A program made the position numbers and the translations under genes. The notes under the pieces were generated by a model. It was not told where the DNA came from, searched no databases, and saw nothing but the letters and a program-made list of their open reading frames with translations. Shown one piece after another: positions 52,936 to 64,000 of a DNA stretch of 64,000 bases (its first letter is position 1; every line of letters begins with the position of its first letter). Where the stretch lies: assembly GCA_964035795.1 (NCBI GenBank), contig OZ038320.1, positions 19,734,589 through 19,798,588 of the forward strand, given 5' to 3'. The stretch is from Pterobdella sp. o SKG-2022 (Eukaryota; Annelida; Clitellata; Hirudinida; Piscicolidae).

Positions 52936-54606
52936 ATGTCGACCGCTTTCGAACTTCTATGACTTTGTTCTTCCAATACTCCCTATCGTTCGTAGCTGTT
53001 TCTAAATCTTTTTTTATCAAGATTAGTATCATCAGTTGGTTGGTTGACAAAATTTCAAGTTGGTTTTCTTCTAGTATTTTTACCACATCTTGGTTCCCAT
53101 AGTATCAATTTGTGTAATACTTTACTGCGGAAGCAATGTTCTGCGAAACTCACTGTGTAGCAATTGTATTATTTATCTTTGGTAATTTGTCGTATAGTAC
53201 ATTATTGCTTATACGTTGCTGCCATTTTACATTATTCACAACTCTTAGCATTTTTGTATAGCCCCCGTTTAACTTTGTTTCTAACTTTTTGGTCAATGTC
53301 CATAAAATAGCACAGAGCTTACTGTAGTATAGAAAAATGCTAATTTCAAGTTTTTTGGCAGATTTGAATTCCAGATAGTATTTAGTTTTTGTAGTGCAAC
53401 TTAAGCTTTACCGATTCTTTCGTCAACATCTTTCTCGTTGGAATATATCCAGGATACTAGATAAAGAAAATCGTTTATGACTTATGCATTTTCTGTTCGT
53501 TTTGATGATTTTTATGCCTTTCTTGTTCATTGTGGTGAGTTTTGAAGAATTCTGATTAAATGTCATATACTGTGTTTTTTTCTCATTGATGCGAAGACTT
53601 ATTAGTTTGGCTGCCATTTCTACCTTATGCAACAGTTTTTCAGCTTCATCCACAGTCTGAAAGTAGGGCAATATCATCTGCGTAGTCTATGTCTGTTTAC
53701 ATAAAGCTGGATGTCTCCTATTTTTAGTTTTTTCGAGAGTAAAGCCACAATCAGCTGAATTAGATATTGCTGTTCTCATTGCATAATCTACTGCTCTTAT
53801 GAACAGGTAGGATGCTAGTGCATCTTCTTGCAAAACTTCTGCATGAATTGGAAAAAAACTTGTAGCACCATCTGGAGAGATAACTTTAGCAGTAGTGTTT
53901 TTATAAAGAAGTGAAATTGCGTTTACAGTTTCAAGAGGAATGCCATAGGCTTTTAGTATTTCCATTAGTTTTTCTCCATGAATTGAATCAAAAGCTTTAT
54001 GAAAATCCACAAAATCATAACTGCCGGTAGTGTTTTTGATTTGACTCCTTCGAGTATTCTTCTCAGCATGAGGATTTGAGCAGAGTGGATCGACCAGGTC
54101 TGAGACCATTTTGGTTTGTTCTCAACTTTTCGTCTCAAATTGTACATATTCTATTGAGCAACATTTTATCTTATACTTTGGATGCTGATGAAAATGGAAT
54201 TCTTTCTCGATAATTACTGGCTATAATCAAGTTTCCCTATTTTGGAACAGGTAAGATTGCATCTTGTAGCCAGCAGTTTGGTACGCCACCAAGATATTTT
54301 TTGTTGCATACATTCAATAATTTTTTGTTCATACAGCCTGTTTTCCATGTTTTTATTGGTATATTATCAAGGCCAGTAGCTTTTTTCTTTTGAAAAGACT
54401 TTATGGAATCTTGAAACTCGATTGCAGTAAATTCACCGGTTTTAATTGGGAAAATACTTTAGGTACGGGTTATTCATCTATCTCCGGTAATTGTCCGAGA
54501 AGCTTTCGAAAGTGATCTATCCAAATAGCAAGACGTTCTTTTCTGTTGCTTGTTTTGATTCGACAACGTTTTGGGCCTTTTCTTGTCGGCATTTTATTCA
54601 CTGTAT
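52936..54606 (-). mobile_element. Non-LTR retrotransposon RT, frame-broken, unit D
   Basis: Duplicate of 39,130-40,800 with one substitution seen (53,294). Same shifted DYADD box, near 53,680. Confidence 0.9.
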
Positions 54607-54709
54607 ACATAGAAACATTCTTGGCTAGAACTGTAGGAAACCTTTCTCCATTAATTGAATTTTTAAAGAAGTTGCGACTCTAAATCTCGTCTTTCAAAAA
54701 AAAAACTTT

Positions 54710-54916
54710 ATGACTAAACAAAAAATATACCCCCATACTGCATCGCTTGTCACGCGGCTGAAAAAGGAGCGGGTTCTCCAACGTTACGTAAGAAGCAAAA
54801 TAAAGGAAATGAAAGATGCGCACATAAATCACCATTCTGGACTAGTATGGGATACAGTTAAAAATTATTACCTAAAAAAATGTTATCAAGCAAGTGGAAA
54901 TACTTTTTGTATCTAT
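54710..54916 (+). CDS. Unidentified 69-residue ORF, unit D
   Basis: Duplicate of 40,904-41,110. Confidence 0.25.
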
Positions 54917-55181
54917 TAGCCTGAAGTTAAAATAGTGATACCAGGTAAAAAACTAAGTTAATTTGAAAAAATTATCAAAATAGATAATTCACTTGATTTT
55001 ATAAGATAGGCTTACGAAAATCTTCGTGTCTTTTTTTGAATATAAACTTTGTGTTTGTTGACCTTACTATCAAAATAGAAATACAGAAACTAAAAAACTG
55101 ATATCACTTCAATAATCGAAATTTTAAAATAATTTTACAAGTTTTTTTTCAAAATTGTTCAATATAATTTCGATAACTCAC

Positions 55182-55308
55182 GTTATTCCATAGCAGACCA
55201 TGTGTTTGGCTTGGTTTAGACAACAGCTTTCTTTAGGATTAGGAACCTGGTCACAAAATACCACTCTTGATTTCAGTTCAATCCTCGATGGAAACTTCTT
55301 GCCTTCGC
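55182..55308 (-). CDS. Gene X upstream exon, unit D
   Basis: Duplicate of 41,376-41,502. Confidence 0.45.
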
Positions 55309-55923
55309 CTTATTCAGCGCATCATTGTTCATGAAAAAATTATATTAGTTATATCACGATTTGACGCTTAATTAGCACAACAGTAATTATAAGGTTCACA
55401 TCTTTCGTTTCTCTGAGAAAATACTTCAACAACATACAATACTAAAGTTATGAAGCCTCCCTGAAAGATTATACTAAGTTATTCATTATTGCTTATTTTT
55501 TTTGTGAGCATTATTATTCTGGACTCAAGAACTTTGCAGAATTTAATGAAATTAAATTAATGAAAATATTACTGAAAGGAAAAGCTTGAAACATTTTATC
55601 ACGATATATGTATAAATTTTATTTTTGGTGAATGTTAAAAAATAGGTTAACTTTACCTTTAACAGCATCTTTGTTTTCTTTCAAACTTTCTCATAAACAT
55701 TTTGCAGCAGCAGCTTAACAACTTTCGAATCTTTTTTTTTTGTGATATTTAATTTTACTTACACACAAACAATCGAAAATCAAATGGAAACCTGAATTTT
55801 GTTTTGTTCCAGTTTTAAAAATTCGTAAACTTATTTTACTTTTAAGCCTATAATAAATTGTGTATATATACCTAAAACCACATTTTGAGAAGAGCGGTAA
55901 AATTGATTATATAATTTAGCTTT

Positions 55924-56996
55924 GTGATGATTTGCACGAAATGTACAAGAAAATTGATGCAGAAAAGACATTTCATACAGTTAAGAAATCTTCATAAATT
56001 GATAAATGAGTTTGGCATTCCCACGTTGCCTAAAACAATTGAAGAAAAAATTTTTGGAAACCCAAAAGTTTCTATAAAGCATGAAAAATTATCTCGTTTG
56101 TTAAAAAACTTCAATGGAATTGACGTGAAAAAAGCAATGCCAAAAACTGAATTCGAAAATATACCACTTCCTCCAATAGCAGGAAAAAACATAGAGGAAC
56201 ATTTTTCAAACATTGCTCACAATTTGGCACAACCATATATCAAAATGGTAGAGAAGATCATCAAAGAAATTCCCCCAAGACCTAGAAATTGGGTTTTACA
56301 GCCTGGCTGGATGAAATATGATATAAGAAATTATAAATGTTATCCAGTCGAATGTCCTTCAGATGACTGTTTACTTTTTGATGTTGAAACTCTAGTAAAG
56401 CACAACAACATTCCAATCATTGCCACTGCTGTGTCAAATAATGCATGGTTTGATAGTTTTCCAATTTTCACAATATTCTACATTAAAATGTTTTTTTTTC
56501 GACCAAAAAGTTTTTTAGTTTTATGAAATAATTACAATTTGAGATAAACAATCATAAGGTATTCTTGGACTAGTGCTTTGCTTACAACCCTTAGCAATAA
56601 AACTAAAGAGAAACTCTGTATTGAGAATCTGATATCCTTCCACAAAAACAAACAGTTGCTCATAGGTCATAATGTTGGTTTTGATAGATCATTTATCAAG
56701 GAACAATATAACATAAAGGTTGGTATAAATATTCATTAAGATATATTTTAACTTCATTTTTTTTTAATAAATTAATTGGTTTTCATCATAAATAATTACT
56801 ATATCAGATTATTATATAAATACACTAGAACACAGATACATATTTCCTGGATACAATGTCTATGCATATAGCCATTTCTGGTTTCACTACCTTACAAAAA
56901 GGAATGTTCATTTCAAGGCAAAAAACTAAAGCTTCTAAAGTAAATAACGAAGAAAGTGAAGATTTCAAAGAAGTGAGCTCAAAGAACAAAAAGATT
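55924..56996 (+). pseudogene. POLG gene fragment, unit D
   Basis: Duplicate of 42,118-43,190 without a visible coding difference: exon 1 55,924-56,526 (open), exon 2 about 56,544-56,718, exon 3 56,829-56,996 with GTAAGT donor. Exo I and Exo II acidic residues kept, polymerase domain absent. Confidence 0.85.
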
Positions 56997-57695
56997 GTAA
57001 GTCTTATAGATTTATTGTAGGAAAATGCTATGTAATGATTATGTTTTCAGTATTATTTATTAGTTATGGTTATATATAAACTTTTTAGTTAAAACTTCAT
57101 ATCCATATGTTTTATAAAATCTAAACTCTGATAAATTAATCTATATGATATAGCATTCCTAATTGCATTATTGATGAAATTTGTATATTTAAATATAACC
57201 ACCAATGTTTAAGTAAAAAATCATAGTTCACAAGTCTACATAGTAGGGTCGAATAGGAATTTACGTAATTTTATTTGTAAAAAAGTTCATTAAGCTTTAT
57301 TTTGAATTTAACTTGTTGGTCTTTTAGGTTTATCTTGTGTAGTTTTTTGAATAAATGCTTCTAATCTGCACTTGTAATTATGAATCATTATAGTCTGTTG
57401 ATGTAGTGTCAATGTTCATTTCTAAATGTTTAGCAACCTGCATTGTTAGTTATTAGGTGAGGTGAGCATCTAATTTATCAAAACTTATTTATTCATGGAG
57501 CATTGCTAACATGTTGTTTTTTATATTATACAAGTTTTGAATATTTTTTCTTGATGTTATATTTCTATTTGATTCCTTTGCTATAATTTATTTATGATTA
57601 TTTTTGAATTTAATTGTGTCTACTTATTTCCAGAGTATATCTTATGTATGAAATCTTTGATTGTTTGACTATTTTTATTTACTGATTTAAGCTTT

Positions 57696-59096
57696 ATATC
57701 TATGAAATAGTGACTTGATGATTTGCTGAAAATATAATGAAGCTCATAGTTGAGGGTGAGTTCGAGAGGTTGATGATTGAAGATGAATTTGAGATACTAA
57801 GGATTTTTTAGTGGACTGACGTAATAGGTTCGACTTGGATTGTTTATCTACAAAACCATATCGTCTCTTATTAAGGAAATATCATTTAAAGGTTGTCCAA
57901 CAGAATTCAAAAAGGTTTTAATTAGTGGATTTATTTTTAATAAAGTCATTGGAATAATTATAATAGTAAGTGATAAGTTTTTTTTCCATAATATAACTAT
58001 ATCTTTGATAATTGTGCTGTTTTTACAAAGATTTTTAAGAAAAAAGGAATGATAGTGGTTGGTCTATAATTCTTCAGTTCTAATTTTTTCAAATTTTTAG
58101 ATGTGGAAGATGATTTTAAACCAATCAATATTCTTTTTCAAGTTTTCTTCACAACCTGCTACACAAGCTTTGGTTCAGGGTTGTTTTTTTTTGTATTTTT
58201 GCTTGAAATACTGCATCTATGTGTTTTTGAGTTTGTCTTTTATGTCTTGTGTGAGCTGGGGCCAGTTGGCTTTTTTCAAGTTGGTTGAGGTTTTGGGGGG
58301 TTTTGTTAGTTGAATTTTTTACTTATTTTTGAAGGTGTTGAGGATGGGAAGATGATCAGAGTTCAGTCTTTTGAGTGTTCGTACAAGATTGTGCAATGAC
58401 TAATTGGATGGGAGGCCAAGTCTTTTTGTCTTTTTCTGTAGGCAATCTTCTTTAGCGACTCCAAATGAGGTAAAGAGCTCATTGTCTCTTAATAAATGGT
58501 TAAATAATGGTAGTCAAGTGGGGGTATTTTTATTTAGGATTGTATGCTTTGAGTTAAATATTAGTGATGTTATGAGTTGGCCTCTTTGGTCCATGTAGGG
58601 AGTGCCATGATTGCGAGTGAGCATTGAACTCACCTGCAGTTTTTGAGTTTGTGAGGTGGATAAAGAAGTTGAGGATTGTGTTGTTAATGTTACTTAGGTT
58701 GGGTGGGATGTATACATTTGAGGTTAAAGTTTGATGTGTTTTCGATTTATTTTTATGGTTTAGAGTTCTATGTTGTTGGTGGCTAGATTCGAGAAGGTGG
58801 GGATCTGTAAGTGATTTTGTTGATGTGGACAGTAGACTTCCGTCTTTTTGGGTTGAGGGTCTGTCTAATCTGAGTAGTGAGAAGTTGGGGATGTATGGGG
58901 TTTCGTGTTTGTGGTTGAAGTTGGTTTCATGAAATGTGAAGATGTGTATTTTGTGTTTGTATATTAAGTGGGTGAGTTTTTTTGATATTGGTGATTGAGT
59001 TGATGTTGAGTTGTAGCATTTTTATGTTGTTTAGGGAGTGTGTGTAGGAAATTGGTTGTTTTTGAGTAATTTTTTTACTTTCGTAATGTGTTAGTG
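57696..59096 (-). mobile_element. LINE endonuclease fragment 1, unit D
   Basis: Duplicate of 43,890-45,290. Confidence 0.65.
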
Positions 59097-59916
59097 GAGA
59101 ATGTTGCATGTCATGCACTTGACTCATGGGGATACACTAAGTCTGGAGTTGACAACAACTGCTACTCCTTGATGGTTGGTGAGCAGAGTATTCTCGATAG
59201 TGCAGTTTCTGGGTCTTGCTTTTTCAAGCACTGTGAACCCATCTTGCCGCAATCTGCTTATACATGTGGATTCTGCATCATGTCAGGTCTCAGTCAGAAA
59301 AAAAATGCGTCAATTTTGAAAGTCGCCAGGGATTCCAGCACATCCTTTTCTATTGTTCAAAGATCTTATGTTTTGAAGGCTAAAAACTACTGGAAACCCT
59401 GTTTTCTGATTTTCATGACGACCGGTCTTATAAACAGCTTCAGAAAAAGAGTTTTCAAACGCTAACGCGCGTTCCCTACACCTATCTAACTTTCTTGTCG
59501 ACTTTTTTACCGCGGAATCGTTTTCTCCGAAACCTAGCTAGCCCGAGCTCATTAAACCTCATTCTCACCTCCGGACTCAGCACAACTTCTGGATTGTTGA
59601 AAATCCTCAAATCCATTTAGATGGAAAAAAACAATAGTTCACTCACCTTGTATTTGCTTAAATATCCTTTTAATGATAAGCTTAAGTTAAAAGTAAACTT
59701 ACCGGTAAAATATTATTAAAATCCTATTTCTTATTGAAAAAAATTATACCAGTTAAACAAAGATTTGAATGTAATTATTTTGTGAAATCTAGCTAGGAAT
59801 TGTATGAATTAACTGATTAAAATTGCAAAAACGAGCAATCTAACTAGGCCACTTTCAGTTGGCACCAAAAAATTGGGCTGGGGTTGCTTTCCACATCACC
59901 TGCAAAAAGCAGCTGC
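59096..59916 (-). mobile_element. LINE 5' end and endonuclease fragment 2, unit D
   Basis: Duplicate of 45,290-46,110 with two substitutions (59,289 and 59,430). Confidence 0.7.
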
Positions 59917-59920
59917 GCAC

Positions 59921-60116
59921 TTTTTCACCAGTCCGGGTCTTGATGAGAGCAAGTCATAAAAAATGTCATGGTGTGAGGTCATCTTCTTTTTAAGGGAAAG
60001 GATAATGTATGTGCTTGCACATAGTTAGTCTCAAGTTGTTGTCTTCACAGGTGCATGTGTATTGGCAGGCACAAATTTTGCATCTCATGCACTTCATTCT
60101 GCATCTTTTCTACTGA
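59921..60116 (-). pseudogene. MULE C-terminal SWIM finger, unit D
   Basis: Duplicate of 46,115-46,310. Confidence 0.6.
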
Positions 60117-60449
60117 GCTAATGCCTATGTGCCCATTTTTGTTCACATCATAAATGTATTTTCAAATTTTTCATTCTAATTTTTGAAAAAAAATTTTTTT
60201 ATATAATTTTTAAATCTTACTCAAACTGATTTTTCTCGTTTCTCGATTCTAATTTTTTAAATTTTTGGTGGACATTCTTATTTGCTGGTTATTTTGAGGT
60301 AAATCGGCTTTTTGAGTTTCGTTGTATAGACTCATAATTCTGAGTAACTTCTCAATTGCATTAGTTAAATAGGTCCATTAATTTAACCCTATTTAAGCCA
60401 TCAATCAATTTTTGCCAAACTTCAAATTATTCTTTCCCACTATCATGTT

Positions 60450-60909
60450 TTATATTTCTTTTTCTAGGAAAGTCTTGGGAAGTAGTCTGATGTTCTGGAA
60501 GTGGCAAGATCTCTTGTTGACTAAATTATCCACAACATAATGTATATGTCGACTACATGTCAACCTTATTCCATAATCCTTACAAGAACAGAAATAGTTG
60601 TAACTGCAAATCTTGCACGTAGGACACTTGAGCTTGCAATTCTTTTTCCTACATGGTTCTGCGTTTCTTACCACAAAATTTTGAAATATACTAGAAATAT
60701 TAATAAATATTACCAATAAGTATATATTATAAAGGATGAGGTTGAGGACGCTCATTTTTATGTTTTTTTCGTCTCAACTGTCTCATAAGGTTGAACTTGC
60801 AAACTGGACAGTTGAACCTAACTTTGCTACTTGCATGCTTTTTATGGATATGCTTTGATTTGAAACTATTATGCTTAAAAGCATCATTACATAGCTGACA
60901 GCGATACAT
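60450..60909 (-). pseudogene. C2H2-SWIM MULE derivative, unit D
   Basis: Duplicate of 46,644-47,103. Confidence 0.6.
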
Positions 60910-61800
60910 TTTCAGTTTCGATTAAAATGCGATAGAAAAGAAACAGGTAAAAGATTAAAAGTGATATTTAGAAAATAATTTCTAAAAAAAATTTTTTTTT
61001 CTCATGTTAAAATTTTCAAATAACTTTCAAAATGTTAAATATATATTTGGATATTTTCAAGATTCAAGGCATATTAAACAACCAATCACAATAAAAAAAG
61101 CTAATTCTTTCATCAAGCCGCTCGCCTCATTCTGTGCCTATTATAATTTCAGATACCATAGGGGTCACCTTCCCTTTAGTGATTTTTTGAAAGATATCGT
61201 CAATTTTATTTTCCATTGATTATGTCAGAGCTGAGGTAGGAGCATTTATTCTCAGATTCGTTTCGCTTTGAGAAATCTATTTTTTTTAGAATGAAAAACA
61301 CTATTTTACAATGAAAGTAACTAATCAGGCTTCCATTAAAACATATTTGAGGTCTTTTTGGATTGCCTTTAATCAATTGTTGACGTTGATCTGAAAACCC
61401 CACTGATATACATGTGCTCATTTCTTCATTTAAAAATATAGTTTAATTTCTAAATTTTTTAGTATAAGAAATTTTGTGAAATAAAAAAAGTATTTATCTC
61501 TACTTTTTCTGAATAATAACTACTGAAATAAACTGCAAATTCTTTAATTTTGGGCTTATCTTCCAAATCCTGAACAAGTTTTTTTTGTAGCATTTTTCTT
61601 TTTTTTTCATATGTTTTTCGAATCTATTAATTTTATTGAAATCCACAAACCTGGAGTTTGATTTTTTCAAAATGTATAAAGGAATTAAATTGATTAACAT
61701 ACTGGTACTGAATAGGATTCTTTCTTGGTAAGGCTTACTCGATGGCAGCTTTTACTCGTCTTATCACGAAGGATATACAGCATCGTGGTATTTTATAAAA

Positions 61801-64000
61801 ATAAAAACGTCAATTCTCAATCCATCATGCTGGTTGTTGATGGTTGAGAATAAAGTTGAATTAATGATGTTGATGGTTCAGGATGAAACTGAGATGCTGA
61901 AGATTTCTTTCTAGTGGACTGAAGTGATTTTTTTTTTTAATGCTCGTCGAAAATATTTTGCCTTTTTTAAAACATTGCTGAAGTATTTGTTGAATTCTGG
62001 ATCATCATATGGCTCTAATTTTTCAATAAGCTCCTTAATTTTTGCTAATTGTTTTATCTCCTGACTTTTTTGATATCACATTCATTGTTTTTAATGCAAA
62101 ACAGTTGTCTCGACTTTCGATTTGTTTCTTCTCCATGTATGTGTGTGCATATTGTCAATCCCATACTAAATTCAAGACATTTGCACGTAAATTCATTTAT
62201 CAACTTATCCTTAACACATTATGCCACCTTTCAGAACTGTTTTTGGTTATATTCATGTGGTTGAGAACCCTATAATAATTGTTCCATATTGTGATATAAA
62301 TCAATTGCTGGATGTGAAATTCCCGCTCCCACCCATCTGATGTTAAAGTAATTTATAAAAAATTTCAACCTAAGTCTTTGAAAAATATTTGAATGATAAA
62401 TAATAATATTAAAGCCTAATTCTACTAAATTCGGTGGTAAAAAGTAAGGAAAATAAAAATTTTAATCAACCTAGAATTATTCGCATCTGCCATATACCAG
62501 GCCTTTATTCCTAAAGCGTTTAGCCTACGTATGATTGCCTGGGTACAAGAAAAGAAGCTACCGTGTAAAGGCACGCTTGGAAAACTATCTAATAAAGCAT
62601 TCAACAATGCCGTTTCAAAATCCAAAGATATAGATATCGGATAAGTATGTAAATGAGCTTGCAAATAGTTAAAGAAAAATAAATGATTGAACCTATATCT
62701 GATTGAAACAAGTAAAATGGGCAGATTATAAATACAATTTTTTTTAAGTTTTTATGAGTTTATTTTCCAAATTCAGGTAAATAAACAATCAAAAATTTTT
62801 TTAAAAAATTATGAAATGTCTATCTTAAAGAATAGGTGTGCAAAATGAACCAAACAAATAAAACATAAATAATGACTAATAAAAACCTATTACTATGCTT
62901 CTTATTATTTTCATTAATTTATTATTATTATCTTCATGGTTGTGCATTCTTTAAAATTGCGTCTTCATGTGCCTTGCCAGCTCTGCAGGACATGGTAAGG
63001 CTCAGGTAGTTACCTCTGACAATAGCAATCGACAAGCGTTGAAAAAGCCACGTTGTGTCCAGATTGACAGAGGTACGCTCTTTCATTTTGTTGCCCAGCT
63101 CCAAGAAAAAACTTTTAGTGACTGAATAAAATTGTCCAAAAATAAATATGGTGAAAAGTTGATATTCTTTGGGAACGCACTTGAACGTCCCATCGATTAG
63201 CCAATGAGCATACTTCGGCCGCTGAAATTGGCTATTAGTGCCCATAATTACCATATTTGGAGATCCATAAATTATGAAATGGTCACCCTTTTTGACATGC
63301 GGTTTTCAAAAGAGAAAATTGGAAGTATCTTTTTTGCAAACTCTACGCAGGTCCACATCATCATTTGCTCGTTTTTTGAAGCACTAGTCGCCTTTGAATG
63401 TTTTTTTTTTCATCGGAGTACAAAGTTTTTAAATATCTAAAAAATCTGATGACTTCTAAGGGAAATTTCGCCAGGGAGCTGTAAACATTTTTACTCAGGA
63501 GGTGACCGGAGATTGCCACTTTATTCTTTATTGCTTCAATCAATTAACTTAAAAAAGTTTGAAAAATCTTCATTTTGGAACCAAACTTTTTTGCTGAGTT
63601 TTCTCATGGTTTAATCATGGCTAACAACTAAATTTGATGTAAATTTGTTTAATATATTTAAAAAGTCTTTTTCAAAACAAAATTTTAAGATTCTGAAATT
63701 CCTCTCACAATTACTGCTTTATCTCTGGGCCTAAGAAAAAGATGCCCAGAATCTTCTCCATGACCATTATGAGTTTGGTGAAAGAAAACTTGAACTTCTC
63801 CTGTATTAATGAATTTGATTTAATGACGAGACAAACCCTCGAAAGTGTAATTTTTTTTTACCTGTTTGAAATATTTTTGCAGATATTTTTGCTTTACCTA
63901 TTCTCGATCCTAGTTTGTTGATTTCTTGTAGCTTGATTGTTCTTCTCAGAACTCTATTTGGTTTGTAATTCGCATTCCTTATAACGTTTCCAGATTTTTC
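61801..64000 (-). pseudogene. MULE transposase gene, unit D, reaching the window end
   Basis: Duplicate of 47,995-50,209: DGTFK block in 63,254-62,934, second catalytic block in 62,664-62,425, SWIM near 62,130-62,220. The N-terminal 'NYKPNRVLRR' exon lies at about 63,850-63,990. Changes noted: 62,174 C>A and one in the T/A run near 62,803. Confidence 0.75.

Larger units (their letters stand above)
50184..63989. repeat. Second copy of the 13,806-bp direct duplication
   Basis: Same order, orientation and length of all parts as 36378-50183. The last 11 bases of the window repeat the start of the segment, so a third copy or the original right flank follows. Confidence 0.95.
51284..64000. repeat. 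Tandem array unit D (runs off the window)
   Basis: Near-identical to unit C. Substitutions I could see (C to D position): 39488/53294 T>C, 43627/57433 A>G, 45483/59289 T>C, 45624/59430 G>A, 48368/62174 C>A, and one T>A in the T/A run near 48997/62803. The window ends with TTTCCAGATTTTTC (63987-64000), the same bases that start the duplicated segment at 50181. Confidence 0.9.

Noticed and set aside
36378..63989. LTR-retrotransposon interpretation of the direct repeats
   Set aside because: The repeat unit is 13.8 kb, adjacent head-to-tail, and lacks gag, protease, integrase, a primer-binding site and TG...CA ends.
1..64000. CRISPR arrays, tRNA or rRNA genes
   Set aside because: No regularly spaced short repeats, cloverleaf candidates or rRNA-like conserved stretches were seen; trinucleotide runs are ordinary microsatellites.

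Overview
This is a eukaryotic window, almost certainly from an AT-rich invertebrate animal. The evidence is GT/AG introns with matching phases, low-complexity nuclear proteins, several animal-type non-LTR retrotransposon families, piggyBac, Mutator-like (MULE) transposases, and exons of a mitochondrial DNA polymerase gamma (POLG). I see no prokaryotic gene organisation, rRNA, tRNA or CRISPR. The exact taxon cannot be read from the sequence.

Left part (1 to about 11.4 kb), mostly single copy. A plus-strand multi-exon gene runs from about 238 (its 5' end lies outside the window) to a stop at 9588. Eleven exons can be placed with matching phases. It encodes a DDT/WHIM-type chromatin protein (CECR2, RSF1 or BRD10/KIAA2026-like), with a long D/E/K/N-rich exon, a WHIM-like exon and a 723-residue glutamine-rich C-terminal exon. 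A LINE fragment sits in its 1.5-kb intron. After it comes a probable divergent pair: the last exon of a minus-strand gene (10270-10540) and the plus-strand 'gene Y' (10828-11371). An E2F-like TTTCGCGCC lies between them.

Right part (11.25 kb to the window end), a tandem array. Four units with a 12.7-13.8 kb period start at 11249 (A), 24801 (B), 37478 (C) and 51284 (D, running off the window). Each unit holds, in order: the 3' part of the last exon of gene Y (+); exons of an unidentified gene 'X' (-); three exons of POLG (+) covering the N-terminal and 3'-5' exonuclease regions; and a cluster of minus-strand MULE pieces (C2H2 fingers, DDE domain, SWIM finger). Units C and D are near-identical over a 13,806-bp period, with six isolated substitutions seen. 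A and B are older, rearranged and heavily invaded.

Unit-specific insertions help date the copies. A carries a degenerate Ingi-type LINE (13.79-18.45 kb) with a 2A-like motif and its own insertion, a LINE fragment with an 11-bp target duplication, and a piggyBac pseudogene. B, C and D share an RT-type LINE that A lacks. B has a second RT LINE (31-32.7 kb). C and D have two endonuclease fragments (43.9-46.1 kb).

Working model (inference): a host segment with divergent gene X and the 5' half of POLG, next to MULE elements, was amplified in tandem by unequal recombination. None of the POLG copies contains the polymerase domain, and most other array genes are broken.
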